A DNA stretch of 33,192 nt, from the NCBI RefSeq assembly GCF_001613405.1, contig NZ_BDCH01000049.1, positions 1 to 33,192 of the forward strand, in the 5' to 3' direction. The notes under the pieces are model-generated. The model was given only the letters and a program-made list of their open reading frames with translations. It was not told the origin of the DNA and did no database searches. The translations under genes and the position numbers were made by a program. Below, piece after piece: positions 27,947 through 33,192 of this stretch (within the stretch, counting starts at the first letter, position 1; every line of letters begins with the position of its first letter). Source of the stretch: Nocardia crassostreae. Its GTDB lineage: Bacteria; Actinomycetota; Actinomycetes; Mycobacteriales; Mycobacteriaceae.

Positions 27947-28114
27947 TCCTGCCTGCCCGGAAACAGACCATGCCCACATTTTCAGGGGCACATCTTCCGG
28001 TGCCGCCGATCTCCCGGTTATGCCTTGGTCGTCATATCAACCTACGATTCAAGATTGCTCGAGAGTGGCCCGGATTCGAATGGGCCCACTTGCGTTGGAG
28101 GGAATGAATCACCA

Positions 28115-31100
28115 GTGGATACAGCGCGCCGTTCTGTACGCGGAAACCGTCGGCGTCGGAACGGCAGTCAGCTGTTTCCCCAACTACTCACCGCCGCGGT
28201 GGATTCCGCGGCCGACCGGGTGGCCGTGCGGTTCGCCGATCGGCAGCTGACCTACCGCGAGCTGGACGAGGCGTCCTCGCGGCTGGCGCGCGAATTGATC
28301 GGCCGCGGAATCGGTCCCGGCGACGTGGTGGCGATCGGTATCACCCGCTCGCTCGATTCGGTGCTGTCCACCTGGGCAGTCGCGAAAACCGGTGCGGCGT
28401 ATGTGCCAGTCGATCCCACCTACCCGAATGATCGCATCGAATACCTGGTGTCGGACTCCGGCGCGGTGCTCGGCCTGACCACGGGTGCGCACCGCGCCGC
28501 GCTGGGGACCGCCATCGCGTGGCTGGAACTCGATGATCCAGTGCAGCAGAGCCGGATCGAGGCGCAGCCCGGACATCCGGTCTCCTACGCCGATCGCGTC
28601 CGCACCCTCACCGAGCAGCACATCGCGTATGTCATCTACACCTCCGGCTCCACCGGACGCCCGAAAGGCGTTGCGGTCACCCATGCCGGACTGGCCGCGC
28701 TGACCGCCTTCGAACGCGAGCAGTGCGGCATCACCGCCGACTCCTGCGTATTGCACGTCTGCTCACCGAATTTCGATGTGTCGGTGCTCGAATTGCTGCT
28801 GGCGTTCACCGCGGGCGCGACCCTGGTGATCGCCCCGCCGACCGCTTTCGGCGGTCTCGAACTGGCGGAACTGCTGCGGCACGAGCGGGTCACCCACATG
28901 CTCATCACCCCGGGCGCGCTGGAATCGGTCGATCCCGCCGGTCTCGACGAGCTGCGCACCGTCATGGTCGCGGGTGATCGCTTCGGTCCGGATCTGGTGC
29001 GGCGCTGGGCGATACCGGGCCGCGCTTTCCACAATGGCTACGGCCCTACCGAAGCCACCATTCTGGAGACCAGTGTCGGTGCGCTACAACCCGATCAGGA
29101 CATCACCATCGGCAATGCGACGTCCGGTGTCGGCGCGTTCGTGCTGGACGGCGGCCTGCGCCCGGTGCCGGACGGGGTGACCGGCGAGCTGTACGTCTCG
29201 GGCCCCGCCCTGGCCCAGGGCTATCTGGGTCGCCCCGGCTTGACTTCGGATCGGTTCGTGGCCAACCCCTTCGGCGAACTGGCGGGAGTTCCCGGCTCGC
29301 GGCTGTATCGCACCGGTGACCTGGCGCGCCGCCGCGAGGACGGTTCCGGCCTGGAAATACTCGGCCGCAACGACTTCCAGGTCAAGGTGTGCGGGTTCCG
29401 CATCGAGCTCGGCGAGATCGACGATGCGCTGACCGCGCATCCCGATCTGGACTTCGCGGCGACCATGGGGCGCACGCTGCCTTCGGGGGCGACGGCGCTG
29501 GTGGCCTACGTGCTGTTGACGCCCGGCCGGACCGTGGACACCGGGGAGCTGGCCGAGCACATCGGCGCATCGCTGCCCGCGCACATGGTGCCGTCCGCCA
29601 TCGTGGTGCTGGATCGGATTCCGCTGACCCCCAATGGCAAACTCGATCGCGCCGCACTGCCGGAACCGGTTTTCGAAACGCTGATCTCCCGTGATCCGGT
29701 CGGTCCGGTGGAGACCCGGCTCGCGGAACTGTTCGCCGAGCTGCTGCGCGTGGAGCGGGTCGGCGCCGACGATTCGTTCTTCGCGATCGGCGGCGACAGC
29801 ATCATGTCGATGCAGCTGGTCGCGCGCGCCCGCGCGGCCGGAATCGTCTTCACGCCCCAGGATGTGTTCGAGCACCGCACCGTCGCGCGGCTGGCCAAGG
29901 CGGCGGTCGTGGGCGATGCGGCGGAGACCGTGGTGCTCGCGGAGCTGCCCGGCGGCGGGGTCGGCGAGATCCCGCTGACACCGGTCCTGGCCCGCCAGCT
30001 CGGGCATGGCCTGTCCGGCAAGTACTTCCAGAGCATGGTGCTGGCCCTCCCGGAGGGTGTCGACCGCGCCGCGCTGGAGGCGACGGTGGCCGCCGTGCTG
30101 GACCACCACGACGTGCTGCGGGCGCGGGTGACGGGCGACGGCGACGGCTGGCGTTTCGAGGTGCCGCCCGCCGGGACCGCCGATCTCGCGGCGGCCATCG
30201 CCGAGCTCGATGTGCCCGCCGGAACGGACCCGGCCGAGCTGACCCGGCTCGGCAGCGCCGCCTTGACCGCCACGACGGAGATGCTGGATCCCGCGGCGGG
30301 GCGCATGATCGCGTGCACCTGGGTGCGTCGCCCCGACGCCGCCGATGCGCTGATCATTGCCGCGCATCACTATGTGATCGACGGCGTGTCGTGGCGAATC
30401 CTGATCCCCGACTTCATGACCGCGTGGGCGCAGCGGGCCGCCGGGCAGCCGATCGCCCTGGCCGCCACCGGCACTTCGTTCCGGCGCTGGGCGCACGGGC
30501 TGACCGAGGCGGCGGTCGCCGCCGAGCGCACCGGTGAGATCGACCACTGGCGGCGGGCACTGTCCGCGGCGGATCCGCTGCTGGGCGCGCGGGCCCTGGA
30601 TCCCGCCGTGGACACCTATGCGACCGCACGGCGTTTCAGCGTCGAGGTCCCGGTGGCGGTCACCGAGGCGATCCTGACCGAGGTCCCCGCCCGCTATCGC
30701 GGCGGCGTCAATGACGGCCTGCTGGCCGCCCTGGCCATGGCGGTGCGTGCCTGGCGGGCGCGGCACGGCGCGGACGCCCCCGTCACCCGGGTGCGACTGG
30801 AAGGGCATGGGCGAGAGCAGGATACGGTGCCCGGCGCCGATCTCACGCGGACTGTCGGATGGTTCACCAGCGTCTACCCGGTGGCCCTGGATCTGTCCGG
30901 CATTGCCGCGGACGCGGGTGCGGAGACGACCGCGGCCGCGCTGCGCGCGGTGAAGGAACAGCTGCTGGCGGTGCCCGCCAAGGGCATCGGCTTCGGCCTG
31001 CTGCGGCACTTGAACTCGGAGACGGCCACCGATCTCGACGGTGATCTGGGCCAGATCGGCTTCAACTACCTCGGCCGGATCTCCGCGGGCGAGGCGCCCA

Positions 31101-31768
31101 CGGACGACCGGACCGGTGGCTGGCTGCCGACCGACATGCTGGGAGAGCTGTCCGCCGAACAGGATTCGGCGCTGCCGGTCGACGTCGTGGTGGACATCAA
31201 TGCCATCGTCACCGATACCGGCGCGGGTCCGCGGCTGGGCGCGTCCTTCCAATACGCCACCGGCATTCTCGACGAGGACGCCGTGCGCGAACTCGCCGAG
31301 GAATGGGTGGCGGCGCTGACCGCGGTGGCCGCCCATCTGCGTGACCCGGCGGCGGGCGGGCTGACCCCGTCGGATGTGCCGTTGGTACGGGTGTCACAGG
31401 CAGAACTGGATGGCTGGCGCGCGGCCGATCCCGGTCTGGCGGAAGTACTTCCGCTGTCGCCGCTACAGGCCGGGCTGTTCTATCACACACAGCTCACGGC
31501 GGGCGCGCCCGACAGCTATGTGACCCAGTTCGTCGTCGAGCTGTCCGGCGAGATCGACACCGGCCGCCTGCGCCGGGCCGCGCAGGCGGTGCTGGACCGG
31601 CACGGCAGCCTGCGCGCCGCATTCGTCACCGCCGCCGACGGCACACCGGTGCAGCTGATCGTGGACGGAATCGACGCGCCCTGGCGGGAAGTCGAGACCC
31701 CGATGCCGACCTGCCCGATCTGCTGGCGGCCGATCAGCTGCTCCGCTTCGATCCGGCGCACGCGCTGA
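28115..31768 (+). CDS. Nonribosomal peptide synthetase, first module A-T-E and start of C (frame ends early)
   Basis: This is the beginning of a large NRPS. The GTG at 28115 is chosen because GGAGGG is upstream (28097-28102) and VDTARRSVRGNRRRRNG is the usual start of such Nocardia enzymes. The A domain covers about residues 25-510: YTSGSTGRPKG (about 174), YGPTEATI, YRTGDLARR, FRIELGEID and NGKLDRA (about 507). By hand alignment to GrsA, the pocket residues read D-V-L-G-M-A-G-I-L, which matches no code I know. The carrier domain has FFAIGGDSIMS, the DSI form common before epimerisation domains. The E domain follows with HHYVIDGVSWRIL (about 750), EGHGRE, VGWFTSVYPV and FNYLGR (about 983). 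A C domain begins at PLSPLQAGLFYH. No C domain precedes, so this is an initiation module giving a D-residue. Frame is lost at about 31700. Confidence 0.88.
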   Translation: MDTARRSVRGNRRRRNGSQLFPQLLTAAVDSAADRVAVRFADRQLTYRELDEASSRLARELIGRGIGPGDVVAIGITRSLDSVLSTWAVAKTGAAYVPVDPTYPNDRIEYLVSDSGAVLGLTTGAHRAALGTAIAWLELDDPVQQSRIEAQPGHPVSYADRVRTLTEQHIAYVIYTSGSTGRPKGVAVTHAGLAALTAFEREQCGITADSCVLHVCSPNFDVSVLELLLAFTAGATLVIAPPTAFGGLELAELLRHERVTHMLITPGALESVDPAGLDELRTVMVAGDRFGPDLVRRWAIPGRAFHNGYGPTEATILETSVGALQPDQDITIGNATSGVGAFVLDGGLRPVPDGVTGELYVSGPALAQGYLGRPGLTSDRFVANPFGELAGVPGSRLYRTGDLARRREDGSGLEILGRNDFQVKVCGFRIELGEIDDALTAHPDLDFAATMGRTLPSGATALVAYVLLTPGRTVDTGELAEHIGASLPAHMVPSAIVVLDRIPLTPNGKLDRAALPEPVFETLISRDPVGPVETRLAELFAELLRVERVGADDSFFAIGGDSIMSMQLVARARAAGIVFTPQDVFEHRTVARLAKAAVVGDAAETVVLAELPGGGVGEIPLTPVLARQLGHGLSGKYFQSMVLALPEGVDRAALEATVAAVLDHHDVLRARVTGDGDGWRFEVPPAGTADLAAAIAELDVPAGTDPAELTRLGSAALTATTEMLDPAAGRMIACTWVRRPDAADALIIAAHHYVIDGVSWRILIPDFMTAWAQRAAGQPIALAATGTSFRRWAHGLTEAAVAAERTGEIDHWRRALSAADPLLGARALDPAVDTYATARRFSVEVPVAVTEAILTEVPARYRGGVNDGLLAALAMAVRAWRARHGADAPVTRVRLEGHGREQDTVPGADLTRTVGWFTSVYPVALDLSGIAADAGAETTAAALRAVKEQLLAVPAKGIGFGLLRHLNSETATDLDGDLGQIGFNYLGRISAGEAPTDDRTGGWLPTDMLGELSAEQDSALPVDVVVDINAIVTDTGAGPRLGASFQYATGILDEDAVRELAEEWVAALTAVAAHLRDPAAGGLTPSDVPLVRVSQAELDGWRAADPGLAEVLPLSPLQAGLFYHTQLTAGAPDSYVTQFVVELSGEIDTGRLRRAAQAVLDRHGSLRAAFVTAADGTPVQLIVDGIDAPWREVETPMPTCPICWRPISCSASIRRTR

Positions 31769-33192
31769 TGGTGCGCTTCACCCTGTACCGCACCGAAACC
31801 GGGCACACCTGCCTCGCGCTGACCAGCCACCACATTCTGTTCGACGGCTGGTCGCTGCCGCTGCTGATGAAGGACCTGCTGCTGTTCTACGCGACGCACG
31901 GTGATGCGTCGCAGCTGCCGCGCCTCCGGCCCTACCGCGACTATCTGGAGTGGTTGTCGCGACAGGACCGGGATGCCACGGTCCGGATGTGGCGGGAGAC
32001 GCTGGCGGGGGCCGAGGCCACCGCTCTGCTCCCGATGCTGCCGCGTCCCGGCGCGCCGGGAGCCGGATATGGTTCGCACGCTTTCGAATTGACGCCGGAA
32101 CGGACGCGGGCGCTGACGGACCTCGCGGCGGGGGCCGGTGTCACGGTCAATACCGTGGTGCAGGCGGCCTGGGGCCTGCTGCTGGCCGGACTCACCGATC
32201 GCGCCGATGTGGTGTTCGGCGCGGTGGTGTCGGGCCGCCCGCCGCAGCTGGACGGCGTCGAGGACATGGTCGGCCTGTTCGTGACGACCATTCCGGTGCG
32301 GGTGCGCCTGGCGCCGGAGTCGACGCTGCGAGAGTTGCTGAACCGCTTGCAGTCCGAACAGGCGGCCCTGCTGGAACACCACCATCTGGGCCTCGGCGAG
32401 ATCCAAGCCGCCGCCGGGATGGACGAAATATTCGACACGCTGGTGGCTTTCGAGTCCTATCCGGTCGATGTCGAGGGACTGCGCGCGGCCGGCGGCGCCA
32501 TCGACGGGCTGCGGGTGGACGGCGTGCGGGGCGTGACCAATACGCACTATCCGGTGTCGGTCGTCGTCGAGCTGGAAAGCGCACTGCGCGTGCAGGTATC
32601 GCACCGGCGCGAGCTCGTGGACGGGGACACCGCCGCGCTGCTGGCCGACCGGTTCCGGATGCTGATCGACCGGATCGTGGCGACGCCGCACGATCCGGTG
32701 GGCACGGTGCACCTGCTCACCGAGACCGAGTACGAGCAGCTGACCCGGATGGACGGCGGTCCGGCCGTGCCGGGCGCACCGCTGCCGGACCTGCTCGGCC
32801 GGGCCGTGCGCCTGGGACCGGATCGGGTCGCCGTGCGCGATGGCGGCCGCGCGTTCACCTACGGTGAGCTCGACGCGCTGTCCTCCCGGCTGGCGCGGGT
32901 GCTCATCGATCGCGGAGTCGGCCCGGAAACGCTTGTCGCCCTCGGGATGCGGCGGTCCTACGAGTTGATCGCGGCGATCTGGGCGGTGTCCAAGGCGGGC
33001 GGCGACCACGTCCCGGTCGATCCCACCTATCCGGTGGATCGCGTGCGGCACATGGTCACCGATTCCGGTGCACGGCTGGGCATTACGACCGCCGAGCACC
33101 TCCGCGACCTGCCCGGCGACACGACCTGGATCGTCCTCGACGATCCCGCGGTTCGGGAATCCTGCGCGGCGCAGGCCGCGGACCCGGTGACG
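31702..33192 (+). CDS. NRPS continued in another frame: rest of C domain and start of second A domain
   Basis: From GAT at 31702, frame 1 is open to the window end and continues the protein: DADLPDLLAADQLLRFDP, ALTSHHILFDGWSLPLLM with the condensation motif HHxxxDG, YRDYLEWLSRQ, NTVVQAAWGLLLAG, VVSGRPPQLDGVEDMVGLF and a C-terminal linker. A second A domain starts at FTYGELDALSSRLARVL and reaches DPTYPVDRVRHMVTDSGARLG before the window ends, so its pocket cannot be read. Because it follows an E domain, the C domain should be of the type that joins a D-donor to an L-acceptor. The preceding frame (GTC GAG ACC CC) and this one join if one base is missing in the ACCCCGAT stretch at 31697-31702. 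The sequence quality on both sides is that of one functional gene. Confidence 0.85.

Noticed and set aside
29084..31336. A 750-codon minus-strand frame opposite the NRPS
   Set aside because: Shadow of the A-T-E module; no protein-like motifs.

Overview
The window looks like chromosome from a high-GC actinomycete, most likely Nocardia or a close relative in the Mycobacteriales. The reasons are the strong GC bias with G/C third positions, Mtb12-like lipoproteins, FadD-type acyl-CoA synthetases, a GT87 mannosyltransferase, an SCO5389-family protein and an NRPS whose N-terminus resembles Nocardia enzymes. The genus is an inference from remembered protein similarity, not from a marker gene.

Layout. 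1-510: part of an IS3-family insertion sequence on the minus strand; orfA is intact and orfB carries a frameshift. 1207-8526: a very large secreted Rhs/YD-repeat polymorphic toxin (signal peptide, N-terminal WapA-like region, two PA14 domains, YD repeats, Rhs core, variable C-terminal tip) followed by an AT-richer candidate immunity gene. The toxin is broken by an in-frame TAG at 2284 and a one-base frameshift near 6190. 8784-10673: two paralogous Mtb12-like lipoproteins flanking the stump of an IS256-type transposase. 10937-11009: tRNA-Arg(CCU), with a 15-nt copy of part of its T-arm 113 bp away. 11105-13529: a SAM methyltransferase with an N-terminal frameshift and a Baeyer-Villiger-type monooxygenase with an in-frame TGA, both on the minus strand. 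14047-17437: two acyl-CoA synthetases. 17443-20876: a 2-hydroxycarboxylate transporter and a tartrate/D-malate dehydrogenase in one operon, divergent from a LysR regulator, with a perfect palindrome between them. 20715-22214: a GT87 membrane mannosyltransferase whose reading frame runs into the antisense of the LysR gene. 22278-24232: a divergent pair, an EF-hand protein (plus a decayed partial duplicate) and a Ser/Thr protein kinase, each interrupted by an early in-frame TAG. 24241-25783: a strong two-way terminator, an SCO5389-family protein and a nitronate monooxygenase-like flavoprotein. 25996-27872: a secreted M23 peptidase and a LuxR-type regulator. 28115 to the window end: the start of an NRPS with domain order A-T-E-C-A(partial) and a one-base frameshift near 31700.

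The genes form small functional groups: toxin/immunity, transporter/dehydrogenase/regulator, calcium sensor/kinase, and regulator/NRPS. The most striking property of the window is the density of single-site lesions: four in-frame stops and at least four one-base frame losses, falling in otherwise well-preserved accessory genes, while the metabolic genes are open. Either this is a real wave of recent gene inactivation, or part of it is sequencing error in C-rich runs. Reads over the listed coordinates would separate the two. The best candidates for something undescribed are the Rhs tip with its unrecognised immunity candidate and the EF-hand/kinase pair.
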